Shown here one piece after another: positions 8,437-17,494 of a DNA stretch of 64,000 nt (position 1 is its first letter; the number at the start of each line of letters is the position of its first letter). The translations under genes were made by a program, and so were the position numbers. Source of the stretch: Wenyingzhuangia sp. 2_MG-2023 (GTDB taxonomy: Bacteria; Bacteroidota; Bacteroidia; Flavobacteriales; Flavobacteriaceae). The notes beneath the pieces were generated by a model. The model made no database searches, was not told the origin of the DNA, and was given only the letters and a program-made list of their open reading frames with translations. The stretch covers positions 27,012 to 91,011 of the forward strand of contig NZ_JAUOSB010000012.1 in assembly GCF_030548295.1 (NCBI RefSeq), written 5' to 3'.

Positions 8437-11400
8437 TTACATTTTTTTCATTGAAAATTTTCTAGGCAACCCATCTATACATTCTAACAAGACTACTGTA
8501 TTGCCTTTTTTGTAAGTAATTGATTTGATAAAATTTAAATGCTCACTTTGCCATTTTCCATTTAAAGTAATGGCTACAGACACAGATCTACTATAATTTC
8601 TGTATCTGTATTTCTCATATTCTTCAAAGTTCAAATCAGGTTGTACAGCACTGATTTCTATTTTATTTTGAACATCATCAATCATAATTAAACAAGGTTC
8701 TGACACTTGTTTTAAAACTCCATTATTTAAGTCTTTATCAGCTTCAAAAACCACATAACCTGTTGTATTTGTTGTTTTATAAGTAACGATGTGAGCTACT
8801 TCATCAGCTCTTAATACACTATAACTAGTGTCTTTTTCAGCTTTTTCTTCAAATTTATTTTGGCTTTTTTCATCTAAAAAAGGATAAATCACATATTGAT
8901 AAGAAGCATTGTTGGGTGCCAAACCGTGGTCTATCCACCCTGTTGCATAATCTCCTTCCGTTTCTTTTACTCCTTTTCCTTTTGCATTCATTTTACCCGT
9001 ATTGATAGAGTATTTATTATGATAGGATTGTTGCTCTTTTTTCTGGATATAAGTATCATTTTGTGATAACAAATAATATCCATTTCCATAAGGATCTATC
9101 ACCCATTTCTTTTTTGCTGATACTTCTGACAACTTTATCAACGATGGTATTTTTTTAATCTTTCCTTCAGAAGAATACAATACTTTTTTTGCTTCTGGTA
9201 AAAAGGTTTGAAACAAATTGGTCTGTGTAGCATTTATAGAATCTATACTAGAAATATTACTTCCTATAGCTATCATTTTATCACCAAAAGAGAATACTGA
9301 TTTTTTAGCTTTTAATTTTCCTGGATAACCATTTTTGGTATTTTCTCCATCTGCATTAGAACCACTACCTTCATTCAATATCATTCCAAAAACTCCATTT
9401 CCGTTTAATTCCGTTGCTCCTGCAAAAGTTTCATCGCTTCTAAACATCACCAATGGCTTACTAGGCTCTAATTCTTTAAAAGGCAAATAAATAACGGTAG
9501 CTCCCGGATATCGGTTCCAATCCCAGCCGTCTTGTTTAAAACCACTACCACTTTCTCCTTTGTTATTTAACAACTGTATGGTTCCGTTTGATGGATATCT
9601 ACCATATCTATTTTCATCCACATATATTTCTGATGCCCAGACATATTTGTTATATCCTTTTACAATAGCAGCCCAATCATCATTTTTTCTATGAATGGCC
9701 GTGGCTGCATAGGGCATGGTTATGTATGATTTTAATTCTTGTTCTTTGATACCTTCTATATCTTTAAAAATAGAACTATTAAGCACGTCCTCTTCTCCCC
9801 AAAGTCTTATATAAGCAGCTGCAAACTCTTGATCTATTTTTGAATTCCCTCTAGGATTTCCAGCCTGTGCCATCATTAAATATTGAGGCCTTAAAGATTC
9901 TATTCCATTATTCTCTATAGGATGTCTTCCTGCATTACCAAATCCCCAATTAAAAATTTGACAATATTCACTTGTTTTTAAAAAAGCATTTTTAAAGTTT
10001 TGATGTCCTTCGGTTCTAACTCTAAATCTTGTTCTGGATAATGTTTTAATTACTTTAGGAACATTTTGAAAAGCTCCAAAACCATAAGCAGGATAATGTC
10101 CATTATGATGCCATGAAGTTCCATCTACTTTAAATCCTCTTGGTTCGTTTTGTTGAGCCAAAATTGCAGACATATAATTGGAATAAGCTTTTAGCAATGC
10201 TGCTTGTTTCTCTTGATTTTCTTCTAAAAAAATCAACATTAAATGATAATACGATTGTGTGTTTAAGTAATCTATGTTTACATGAAAAGTACTTTCATCA
10301 TCTAACAACATTCCTAAATTAAAAAGCCAATGCATACTATCTGCTACCTCTTTTAACAAACCTGCTTGATACAGTACTTTTCTCATGGTATAAAAACCTT
10401 CTGCAATACCTCTTACAAAATATCCTACATGATGTCTTGTTCCACCATTAGAACCCGCTTGCCAACCTTGATCTAAAAAATATTTGGTTCCAAGCACAAA
10501 CATACTTTCTATTTCTCGGGTTTCTTCCAGAGAAGATCTATCGTGAAAATGAGATAATTTTCTCATGATAGCTCCAAACTTCTTTACATCATTATAACGT
10601 CGTTTTCCTTGCTGATTTTCATCAAAAAACTCTTGTTCCTCATAAACTGTTAACGGAGGCCCTAAAACAACTCCATCTTTTTCATAAATCCCCATCTCAT
10701 CAAAGTCCGATTTTAAACTATTGATATATGTTTTATACTTAGCAGGAACTGTTAAGTCTTGTGTAATTATTTCTTGAAATTTATTTAGTTCTAATCTTGT
10801 TGCAACAGAAATAGGAGCTGCCTCTAAGTTTTTAATACGATTAAAATTACTAGCCAAAGGCATCCAAAAGTCTTCTCTTAACTTTTTATCTTTTTTTATG
10901 AAGGGAACTATCTCATCTGGATATTGATGTCTATCATCTTGGTATTGAGAAAATACAATGTCATCAAAAAACAATTCCCCTTGACTAGAAGTTGTGGTTA
11001 CTTTAAAATAATCATAATCTACGGGTTCTCCTTTTTTAGGTGCATTTCCATACATTTCATAAAAAGGAACCCAAACTCTTCTCCATCCTTTAAAAGACAA
11101 TTCTACATCAAAATACACTTGTTGCACTCCATCTTTTTCAAAAGAAATTGTTATGGTATCGTTTATAGCTTTTTCGTTATAAATAGAAATATTTAGCGTA
11201 GGGCTTGCAGGAAAATAACTCCCGTATGCTAAAGGACTTTCCTCCATAGATACTGTTTTAAAGTGAGCTGTACCAAATGAACTCTGTTGGTTCCAACTCC
11301 ACTTTAAAGAGCTATTTCCATATCTTTTATGCTTTTTACTAATTGATAAATCTCCTGCTGATTGATTGTAAAAATTTAAAATAGTTTTACTTTCAAAAGA

Positions 11401-11505
11401 TTCAACAGCAGGCAATTTTTCTTGTGCATATACTGTTACTACACTAAAAAAGATGAATATCAAATAAATTATTTGATGATTTAATTTTGAAAAAACACGA
11501 ACCAT
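8437..11505 (-). CDS. Polysaccharide lyase family 8, chondroitin sulfate ABC lyase-like
   Basis: The 1022-residue secreted protein shows the full ABC-lyase architecture: signal peptide (to about 27), N-terminal jelly-roll (about 30-190), all-alpha (alpha/alpha) toroid (about 205-590) and the C-terminal beta-sandwich domains. Catalytic landmarks of the PL8 family are visible: GTSWHHNGHYPAYGFGAF (about 460-478, with the His/Tyr pair), NAGRHP (about 523, Arg) and DENRYGRYPSNGT (about 630, with Glu). PL8 enzymes cleave the beta-1,4 bond next to uronic acid in chondroitin, dermatan or hyaluronan by beta-elimination and leave a 4,5-unsaturated uronide. The gene stops 21 bp before the beta-helix gene and follows GH88 by 43 bp, giving lyase plus unsaturated-uronide hydrolase in one transcript. 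The exact glycan is not determined by sequence. Confidence 0.93.
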   Translation of the reverse strand: MVRVFSKLNHQIIYLIFIFFSVVTVYAQEKLPAVESFESKTILNFYNQSAGDLSISKKHKRYGNSSLKWSWNQQSSFGTAHFKTVSMEESPLAYGSYFPASPTLNISIYNEKAINDTITISFEKDGVQQVYFDVELSFKGWRRVWVPFYEMYGNAPKKGEPVDYDYFKVTTTSSQGELFFDDIVFSQYQDDRHQYPDEIVPFIKKDKKLREDFWMPLASNFNRIKNLEAAPISVATRLELNKFQEIITQDLTVPAKYKTYINSLKSDFDEMGIYEKDGVVLGPPLTVYEEQEFFDENQQGKRRYNDVKKFGAIMRKLSHFHDRSSLEETREIESMFVLGTKYFLDQGWQAGSNGGTRHHVGYFVRGIAEGFYTMRKVLYQAGLLKEVADSMHWLFNLGMLLDDESTFHVNIDYLNTQSYYHLMLIFLEENQEKQAALLKAYSNYMSAILAQQNEPRGFKVDGTSWHHNGHYPAYGFGAFQNVPKVIKTLSRTRFRVRTEGHQNFKNAFLKTSEYCQIFNWGFGNAGRHPIENNGIESLRPQYLMMAQAGNPRGNSKIDQEFAAAYIRLWGEEDVLNSSIFKDIEGIKEQELKSYITMPYAATAIHRKNDDWAAIVKGYNKYVWASEIYVDENRYGRYPSNGTIQLLNNKGESGSGFKQDGWDWNRYPGATVIYLPFKELEPSKPLVMFRSDETFAGATELNGNGVFGMILNEGSGSNADGENTKNGYPGKLKAKKSVFSFGDKMIAIGSNISSIDSINATQTNLFQTFLPEAKKVLYSSEGKIKKIPSLIKLSEVSAKKKWVIDPYGNGYYLLSQNDTYIQKKEQQSYHNKYSINTGKMNAKGKGVKETEGDYATGWIDHGLAPNNASYQYVIYPFLDEKSQNKFEEKAEKDTSYSVLRADEVAHIVTYKTTNTTGYVVFEADKDLNNGVLKQVSEPCLIMIDDVQNKIEISAVQPDLNFEEYEKYRYRNYSRSVSVAITLNGKWQSEHLNFIKSITYKKGNTVVLLECIDGLPRKFSMKKM

Positions 11506-11548
11506 AACTGTTTATTTTCTAACTTATAAATACATTTAAAACTACTTA

Positions 11549-12805
11549 CTATTTCTCTTGAAGTCTTTTTAATCTAGACAAAGCTTCAATATAATAGTAA
11601 TCTGCATAAATTAATGCAACATCAATTTCCCAACCTAAAGATTTAGCTCCTGTAGAATGTCTTAAAAAAGCATCGTTAATTCCTACTCCTGAATATTCTG
11701 TAGAATTTAAACTCTTTAACATAGCCAATGCTGCATGGTAATATTTTTCTTGACTAGCTTTGTCTTCTACTAAAGTACTTAAATCAATTAAAGCACTAGC
11801 AACAACGGCTGCAGCAGAAGCATCTTTTTCTTCTTTTGGATTGTTTGCTACATCAAAATCCCAACAAGGAATCATATCTTCTGGCAACAAACTCAAATAT
11901 GTATCGGCTAATACTTTCGCAAAATCTAAGAATTTTTTGTCCTTCGTTTCTTTGTATACCATTGTATATCCATAAACCCCCCAAGCTTGTCCTCTAGACC
12001 ATCTGCTATTGTCTGCATAACCTTGTTTGGTGTGTCTATTTAATACTTTTCCTGATATAGAATCGTATTCCAAAACATGCCAAGAAGTATGATCTTTTCT
12101 AAAATGATTATTCATGGTTGTTTCTGCATGTTTTACAGCTATATCATAATGCTCAGGATTTCCTCCATTTTTTGCAGACCAAAACAACAATTCCAAATTC
12201 AGCATATTATCTATAATCGTAATATGTTGTTTCCATCTTGGATGCATTTTGTTAGACCATGATTTTATAGTTCCTACATTTGGATTGAATCTGGTTGCTA
12301 ATGAATTTGCAGAAGTTAATAGAATGTCTTTGTATTCTTTTTTATTTCCTATTTCAACTCCATTACCATAAGCAGGAAACATCATAAAACCAATATCGTG
12401 GTGTTCTGTAATATTTTTAAAGTCTTCAAAAACCTCGGTACGTTTGATAGCTTCTTTTTTCCATTTTTCATTTCCAGTAACATCATAAGCATACCATAAA
12501 ATTCCAGGATAAAAACCAGAAGTCCACATTAGTTTATCATTTTTCACTTGATGCCAATCACTATCTTCTTTTTCTATAAATCTAGGATGCATGGTTAAAT
12601 CCGTTAATTTAGGAACCGATTTTTCTAATTGCGCTTCACAATCTGCAATGGCTTTTTTTAAAATATAAGCAGACAACGTATCTTTATTAGAAACTGTGAT
12701 TGCCTTATTTGATTTTTGAGTTTCACCTTTACAACTTATCAAACCTAAACACAAGCTTAAGAAAGCCGTTTTTATCACATTAGGAACTATTTTTTTTAGC
12801 ATCAT
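11549..12805 (-). CDS. GH88 unsaturated glucuronyl hydrolase (lipoprotein)
   Basis: The 418-residue protein has a lipoprotein signal (LGLISCKGE, Cys 25) and an (alpha/alpha)6-barrel of the GH88 family. The two Asp residues that define the family are in HHDIGFM (Asp137) and IIDNMLNLELLFW (Asp199). WSRGQAWGVYGYT and the C-terminal DVALIYADYYYIEALSRL are also typical. GH88 enzymes hydrate the vinyl ether of the 4,5-unsaturated glucuronate left by lyases and release the free ketoacid and the amino sugar. It is the direct partner of the PL8 enzyme encoded just downstream. The 370-bp region ahead of it contains a terminator-like hairpin and a G-rich motif, so it probably opens its own transcription unit. 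Confidence 0.95.
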   Translation of the reverse strand: MMLKKIVPNVIKTAFLSLCLGLISCKGETQKSNKAITVSNKDTLSAYILKKAIADCEAQLEKSVPKLTDLTMHPRFIEKEDSDWHQVKNDKLMWTSGFYPGILWYAYDVTGNEKWKKEAIKRTEVFEDFKNITEHHDIGFMMFPAYGNGVEIGNKKEYKDILLTSANSLATRFNPNVGTIKSWSNKMHPRWKQHITIIDNMLNLELLFWSAKNGGNPEHYDIAVKHAETTMNNHFRKDHTSWHVLEYDSISGKVLNRHTKQGYADNSRWSRGQAWGVYGYTMVYKETKDKKFLDFAKVLADTYLSLLPEDMIPCWDFDVANNPKEEKDASAAAVVASALIDLSTLVEDKASQEKYYHAALAMLKSLNSTEYSGVGINDAFLRHSTGAKSLGWEIDVALIYADYYYIEALSRLKRLQEK

Positions 12806-13175
12806 TCTTTTATTCTTTTTATTTAAATAATTGTTTTTACGCTCTCATCAGTACAAGAACGAATTGTAAAATTGAGTCTTCTTCTTAAAAAAAAGGAGGG
12901 GATTCTTATTCATATAAGAGGTATTTACTGTTCTCACTTTCCTAAAAAACCTTTGAACACTGAAATCCAAATACTTAAAAAAACTATTGTTTTTTTGTTA
13001 TTGAAAACTCTTTTAAAAATCACATAACAGATGAGTGATCTTAATAACTTCCATAATTCATCTCCTAGATTGTTCCTTATTTGAACGATTGATCAGCATA
13101 TAGATAAACAAGGACAGATAATTTTGAAGTCTGTCCTTGTTAGAAATCAAACTTTGATTCTTATTTTTATGATTC
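12806..13175. promoter_or_regulatory. Intergenic region upstream of GH88 with candidate operator half-site
   Basis: This 370-bp stretch has no gene. At 12896-12901 it has GAGGGG (minus strand CCCCTC followed by a T/A-rich run), which resembles the GAGGGGCTA motif found upstream of the 14438 gene and of the PUL1 susC. At its left part, next to the end of the upstream transcription unit, is the hairpin listed separately at 13107-13141. I could not place a convincing TAnnTTTG box for GH88. The motif match is short, so the regulatory reading is tentative. Confidence 0.3.
13107..13141 (-). terminator. Terminator-like hairpin after the duplicated type IX secreted-protein gene
   Basis: AACAAGGACAGA at 13107-13118 pairs perfectly with TCTGTCCTTGTT at 13130-13141 around an 11-nt loop. 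It lies 34 bp past the stop codon of the gene ending at 13176. The U-tract on the minus strand is weak, so it may be a partial terminator or an mRNA-stabilising stem. Confidence 0.65.
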
Positions 13176-14438
13176 TTACTTCAAAATTATTTTTTTAACC
13201 AATACACCACCTGTTTCAGATTCTAACCTTAAAAGATACAGACCTCGTGGAAAGCTACTTACGTTTAGATTTTGTGTAAACGAACCTTGGTGCACTAATT
13301 TTCCTGTAATATCTAAAATCATGATGTTTTTTACACTAACAATGTCATTCCCTACTATGTTTAAAATATCTGTTGCTGGATTTGGATATACTGAAACGTT
13401 TTCATTTAAAACAGTATCTTCTATAGATAAAGTTGACAAGTCTGTAGAGATTACTGAACCACCAACAGTTACATTATCTATCGAGAAATCACGAGACATA
13501 TTCCCATCAAAATCTTTCACAAATCTCAACTCTACTACATCACCTTCATCTGTAGACAAAGCAGTATAACTTATTGATATTTCAGCTACACTACCTCCTG
13601 GTAAATTAGTAACTCCTGATGTTTTTAACTCTTGACCATCTGTAACATTATACAAAGAAACAACGACTTTGTTATATGAAGAACCTGGATTGTAAACGTT
13701 CGTTACCACACTATATACAACTGTTTCTTCCATGGTATCATCAAATGTAAAAGCAACACCTTGACCAATTGCCACTGACAATCCATCTACAAAAATAGCC
13801 CCATCACTCACTCCATCTCCATTATCTCCATCATCGATAGTATTTGTTATTTCAGTATCTCCAATTGGAGACCATGATCCGGCTGGAGACAATACAGATG
13901 GAGGGGTAGGACCAACCGCTATTCCATTCAATTCTAAAATATCAATCGCATAATTACGGTAAGCACCCGCTTGTGTTTTCACATACCTCACTTCTAAGAC
14001 ATCACCTGCATCAGTAGCTACAGCAGTATAGTTTAACTCCACTGCTTTGATATCATCTCCTGCAGCGTGATTAAAAGGTTGAACTCCAGCAACCACTGAT
14101 GTTAATTCTGTTCCATCTGTTTTGTTATACAAATACACTGTTACATTACAGTAAGAAGTATTTACATTGTATAATGTTGTGTTTAGAGTATAAGTGGCAC
14201 CATTTTCAATAGTTCCATCAAAAGTAAAGTATACTGCTTCATCTATAGCCGTACCATCTGCTCCGTCAATAAATTTTGCACCATCTCCAGCTCCATCACC
14301 ATTATCTTCATCGTTTGTAACATCTGTTATGATTACGGATCCTACACCAACAGAGTACGAACCTGTTGCGGTAACTTGTGCTTTTGAAATGGTAGCAATT
14401 CCAAATAAAAGAATTGTTAATAAAGTAATTTTTTTCAT
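13176..14438 (-). CDS. Secreted protein with duplicated beta-sandwich domain and type IX sorting tail
   Basis: The 420-residue protein has a signal peptide (to about 20) and then two copies of a domain of about 150 residues. Copy 1 starts ATGSYSVGVGS and copy 2 starts SPAGSWSPIGDTEI. Each contains an acidic DNGDG..DGA loop, a FTFD strand and a VYLYN/VSLYN-TDG-EL strand. The C-terminal 75 residues (VSVYPNPATDILNI to KKIILK) are a type IX secretion sorting domain, so the protein should be cell-surface attached or released. I recognise no catalytic motif. A jelly-roll carbohydrate-binding role is likely, because the acidic Asp/Asn loops look like calcium sites and the gene sits in a PUL. The upstream region carries the clearest promoter and operator-like repeats of the locus. 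Confidence 0.88.
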   Translation of the reverse strand: MKKITLLTILLFGIATISKAQVTATGSYSVGVGSVIITDVTNDEDNGDGAGDGAKFIDGADGTAIDEAVYFTFDGTIENGATYTLNTTLYNVNTSYCNVTVYLYNKTDGTELTSVVAGVQPFNHAAGDDIKAVELNYTAVATDAGDVLEVRYVKTQAGAYRNYAIDILELNGIAVGPTPPSVLSPAGSWSPIGDTEITNTIDDGDNGDGVSDGAIFVDGLSVAIGQGVAFTFDDTMEETVVYSVVTNVYNPGSSYNKVVVSLYNVTDGQELKTSGVTNLPGGSVAEISISYTALSTDEGDVVELRFVKDFDGNMSRDFSIDNVTVGGSVISTDLSTLSIEDTVLNENVSVYPNPATDILNIVGNDIVSVKNIMILDITGKLVHQGSFTQNLNVSSFPRGLYLLRLESETGGVLVKKIILK

Positions 14439-14471
14439 ACTAAAAGATTTAAAGGTTAATAATTATATTGA

Positions 14472-14479
14472 CAAAATTA
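14472..14479 (-). promoter_or_regulatory. -7 promoter element for the gene at 14438
   Basis: On the minus strand this reads TAATTTTG, matching the Bacteroidetes -7 consensus TAnnTTTG, 33 nt before the start codon. No TTG-type -33 box is present at the right distance. Instead the proximal GAGGGGCTA repeat (14501-14509) lies where the -33 box should be, which suggests an activator-dependent promoter. Confidence 0.5.
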
Positions 14480-14500
14480 ACTTGACTTTTAGTTTTTAAA

Positions 14501-14531
14501 GAGGGGCTAGCTTTTCCAAAAAGAGGGGCTA
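14501..14531 (-). promoter_or_regulatory. Tandem GAGGGGCTA repeats, candidate PUL1 regulator operator
   Basis: Two perfect 9-bp copies of GAGGGGCTA (TAGCCCCTC on the coding strand) lie at 14501-14509 and 14523-14531, a 22-bp period or about two helical turns. Tandem direct repeats on one face of the helix are what an AraC-type DNA-binding domain, such as that of the PUL1 hybrid two-component regulator, would use. The same 9-mer recurs upstream of susC at 20752-20760. Function is inferred. Confidence 0.5.
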
Positions 14532-14785
14532 ACTAGCAAAACACCATTAATTATCAACACAATAGATAATTTTCTAAGTTTGAATAAGGCTCTAATAGAA
14601 TTACCTTGATGTAAAATTCTTTAAACCTAAAATTAAGATCTTTTAACTCTTTAGTAAAACTTCTATTGAGTAATACTATCTGTATTTGTACTATCTATTG
14701 AAAAACATACAGAGCTTTTGTTTTTATAAATGTTTAGGCTTACAGCACAAATATCTATATAGTTCTCTTTTGTACTTAAAACAAC

Positions 14786-14844
14786 AAAAGTTGTGTCGCT
14801 AAAACTATAGTGGGGTTTCTACAGCCTTAACAAACACAACTTTT
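14786..14844 (-). terminator. Long hairpin between DUF5017 gene and the next transcription unit
   Basis: AAAAGTTGTGT at 14786-14796 pairs with ACACAACTTTT at 14834-14844, and on the minus strand the stem is followed by GTTGTTTT. The 37-nt interior can fold further. It starts 34 bp after the stop of the DUF5017 gene, so it probably ends the susC-susD-DUF5017 transcript. The rest of the 14439-14877 gap holds the promoter and repeats listed separately. Confidence 0.6.
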
Positions 14845-14877
14845 ATTCTAAAATTTTAGCACTTATTTTAAAAGCAA

Positions 14878-15819
14878 CTATTCTACAACTTCAATAGTCA
14901 ATTCTTTTATACCTTCTTTACTTCCATATACCGTTGTATTGTTGCCTAGGAAGGTTGCTGTATAAATTCCAGCTTCTGTGTAAGTATGTGTAAAAGAAGA
15001 CAAACGTTCTGAATACGATTTTAAAGCTGCTCCTTGGTCTGGTAAAATAGCTGTTAAATCAATTCGTTCTGTAATTAACCAATCTTCATTAGTATAATCT
15101 GCAGAAGTTCCATTCATTCTAAAAAAACCATCAGACCAATAAATCCATTGATCTTTGTTGGTATCATCATTGGTTCCTTGAACATTGACTGTTTGCCATT
15201 CCGTTGATTCAAAATCTGTAACAGGTAAAGATGTTGATTTTCCTTCTACTGCCAACTCAATATTAAAATTATTAAAACGATACTCTCCCTGTCTGTTTCC
15301 TTCTGATGTTTTTCCATCTGCTAGAATTTTAAAAGCAATATAAACTGGTTTTCCTTCAGATGCTAAATCAGAAATATCTGCAATTCCAGAATTTGTCCAC
15401 GCATACGTTCTAGCGGTAGGTAACACAAATTTATCGGAAATATCAATCCACGTTGCCAAAGCTATGGCTTCTGCAGTTCCTGACCCATCATAATCTGTAG
15501 AGTATTGCACTGACAATCCAGGATCTGATAAACTTGTACCATTTTGATAGTGTTGAGCACAATCAAAGGACATATTAATAGTTCCATCAATATTAGTTCT
15601 GTCTCTATGTTGATATTCATATCCAAATTCTCCTGAATAAAAACTTAAAAAATTAGGTGCATTTTCTATACTAAACTCAACCTCTTCACCTACCTTAACA
15701 GTTTCATTACTTACGGTAATATCAAAATTAGGTTCGCTTACTTCTTCAAAATCCTCACAACTTGTAAACACAAGTGCTAAAAGAGAAATGCTTGTTATTA
15801 TTTTATGTATACTTTTCAT
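14878..15819 (-). CDS. DUF5017 surface glycan-binding lipoprotein
   Basis: The 313-residue protein has a lipoprotein signal with Cys21 followed by acidic residues (CEDFEE), the Bacteroidetes export signal that sends lipoproteins to the cell surface. An N-terminal PKD-like strand set (FDITVSNETVKVGEEVEFSI) is followed by a DUF5017-type domain with FSFYSGEFGYEYQHRDR-like residues near the start (the text reads LSFYSGEFGYEYQHRDR), Asp/Trp-rich loops (DQWIYWSDGFFRMNG) and a final Ig-like strand. DUF5017 proteins take the place of SusE/SusF in many PULs and bind the glycan outside the cell. The gene is 32 bp downstream of susD. Binding specificity cannot be read from the sequence. Confidence 0.85.
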   Translation of the reverse strand: MKSIHKIITSISLLALVFTSCEDFEEVSEPNFDITVSNETVKVGEEVEFSIENAPNFLSFYSGEFGYEYQHRDRTNIDGTINMSFDCAQHYQNGTSLSDPGLSVQYSTDYDGSGTAEAIALATWIDISDKFVLPTARTYAWTNSGIADISDLASEGKPVYIAFKILADGKTSEGNRQGEYRFNNFNIELAVEGKSTSLPVTDFESTEWQTVNVQGTNDDTNKDQWIYWSDGFFRMNGTSADYTNEDWLITERIDLTAILPDQGAALKSYSERLSSFTHTYTEAGIYTATFLGNNTTVYGSKEGIKELTIEVVE

Positions 15820-15851
15820 ATGTATGTGCTTTTAAATGATACGATGGAATT

Positions 15852-17483
15852 TTACCAACCTTTTGTTTGTGACAAGTTGGTATTTACTCCTAATTCTTGT
15901 TCTGGAATAGGTAATATGTAATGTTTAGAAATATCAAAATTGTTGTACCCATCTAAGTAGTTAAAAGACGAACTGAAACTATTGTATCTTACTTCTAAAA
16001 CATCTGGTTCATCACCACTTAACGGAATACCATCATCTCCTAAATTTGCTTCTGCATAAATACTCCAATCAGTATTTAAAAACTCTGGATCTGCTGCTAG
16101 AGTTTCCATCAATTCTTTGGTTTCTGTAACCTTATCTTCTAAAACTCCCCATCTTAAAAGATCGTATTTACGATGTCCTTCAAAACACAACTCCAATCTA
16201 CGTTCCTCCTGTATTAATTCTTCATTAATAACCGTTAGTGGTGTTGCATTGGCTCTATTTCTCACTCTGTTAACAGCATCTAAAGCCAAACTAGAACCAG
16301 GAGTAATGTTGTTTTCTGCTTCTGCATACATCAACAATACATCAGAAAATCTTAACACAGGCCAGTGATGAGCTCCATAACTTGAATTAGTATTGTTACT
16401 TTCTAAAGATCTTCTGTATTTGGATGCTACTTCTAAAAATTGATTGTTCAATAACTCAGGTTCACAATCATTTAATCTTGGAACATAATAAGGGTTCACG
16501 TTCCACAAACCTCTTTCATCAGCAAGATCTGATCTGTATTTTTGAATTAAAGAAATGGTTGCATTCATCAAGGCAAAACCTTTCCCACAACCTTCATCGT
16601 GCACTAACATTCCGGATACTGCTCCTAATTTTGAGGCTTGATACACATCTGAATTGGCAAAAGAAAAACCTATTTGAAACAATACTTCCTTAGGCTCATA
16701 TATTTCCATTGCTAGGTTATTAAACACATCTTCATAACTAGGATTTAGTTCATAATAAGGATCGTTTATAATGGTTTCTGTCCATTCTTTAGCTTTTTCA
16801 TACGCTCCAGGTTCATTAAATGGTGCACCTGCCATATATAAGTATGCTCTTGCTAACAAACCTCTTGCAACTCCTTTTCCTGCTCTACCTGGAGTTACAT
16901 CAGCATCTTCAGGTAAATTTTGTTCTGCAATTTCTAAATCTGAAATAATTTGTTTGTAAACATCTATTCCTGGAGTTCTAGGTAAAAGTTGTCCTGAAGT
17001 GTTTTCTAATTGCATTGGAATTCCTTCTTCACCTCCAAATGCTTTTTCTAAATCAAAATAAAGAAACGCTCTTAAAAAATGTCCTTCTGCAATTAACTCT
17101 TGTTTTAAACTCTCTTCTAAATTTGATTTTTTTACTCCTGTTAAGAAAGTATTAACACTTACAATTCCTTCATAATAATTGGTCCAAACTGCTTTTAACT
17201 TTGTGTCTGATGCAGAGAAATCATTTTTAATATAACCAAATGCTCCTACTCTGTTGTAATGTCCTTCATCTGTATAACTAGAAGGGTACAATGCGTTAAT
17301 TTCTGCTTCTCTATACGCACTCACTACTCTACTATATACCCCTGCTAATCCTGCTATAGCACCAGATTCTGAAAGATATAAAGTTTCTGAAGAGATATTA
17401 TCTTTTTGTTCTATATCTAATAAATTGTTACATCCTTGTATAAACAGAAATGTTACTGATATGATTATTAATCTTATTTTCAT
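15852..17483 (-). CDS. SusD/RagB-family glycan-binding lipoprotein of PUL1
   Basis: The 543-residue protein has a lipobox (FIQGCNN, Cys18), an N-terminal TPR-like helical SusD core and the typical segments LIAEGHFLRAFLYFDLEKAFGG and LARAYLYMAG. The C-terminal half contains WPVLRFSDVLLMYAEAENN and EERRLELCFEGHRKYDLLRWG, hallmark SusD sequences, and the end IPEQELGVNTNLSQTKGW. It forms the lid over the SusC barrel and delivers oligosaccharides. It follows susC by 11 bp and is surely co-transcribed. Length is normal for the family. Confidence 0.96.
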   Translation of the reverse strand: MKIRLIIISVTFLFIQGCNNLLDIEQKDNISSETLYLSESGAIAGLAGVYSRVVSAYREAEINALYPSSYTDEGHYNRVGAFGYIKNDFSASDTKLKAVWTNYYEGIVSVNTFLTGVKKSNLEESLKQELIAEGHFLRAFLYFDLEKAFGGEEGIPMQLENTSGQLLPRTPGIDVYKQIISDLEIAEQNLPEDADVTPGRAGKGVARGLLARAYLYMAGAPFNEPGAYEKAKEWTETIINDPYYELNPSYEDVFNNLAMEIYEPKEVLFQIGFSFANSDVYQASKLGAVSGMLVHDEGCGKGFALMNATISLIQKYRSDLADERGLWNVNPYYVPRLNDCEPELLNNQFLEVASKYRRSLESNNTNSSYGAHHWPVLRFSDVLLMYAEAENNITPGSSLALDAVNRVRNRANATPLTVINEELIQEERRLELCFEGHRKYDLLRWGVLEDKVTETKELMETLAADPEFLNTDWSIYAEANLGDDGIPLSGDEPDVLEVRYNSFSSSFNYLDGYNNFDISKHYILPIPEQELGVNTNLSQTKGW

Positions 17484-17494
17484 AATTGTATTTT

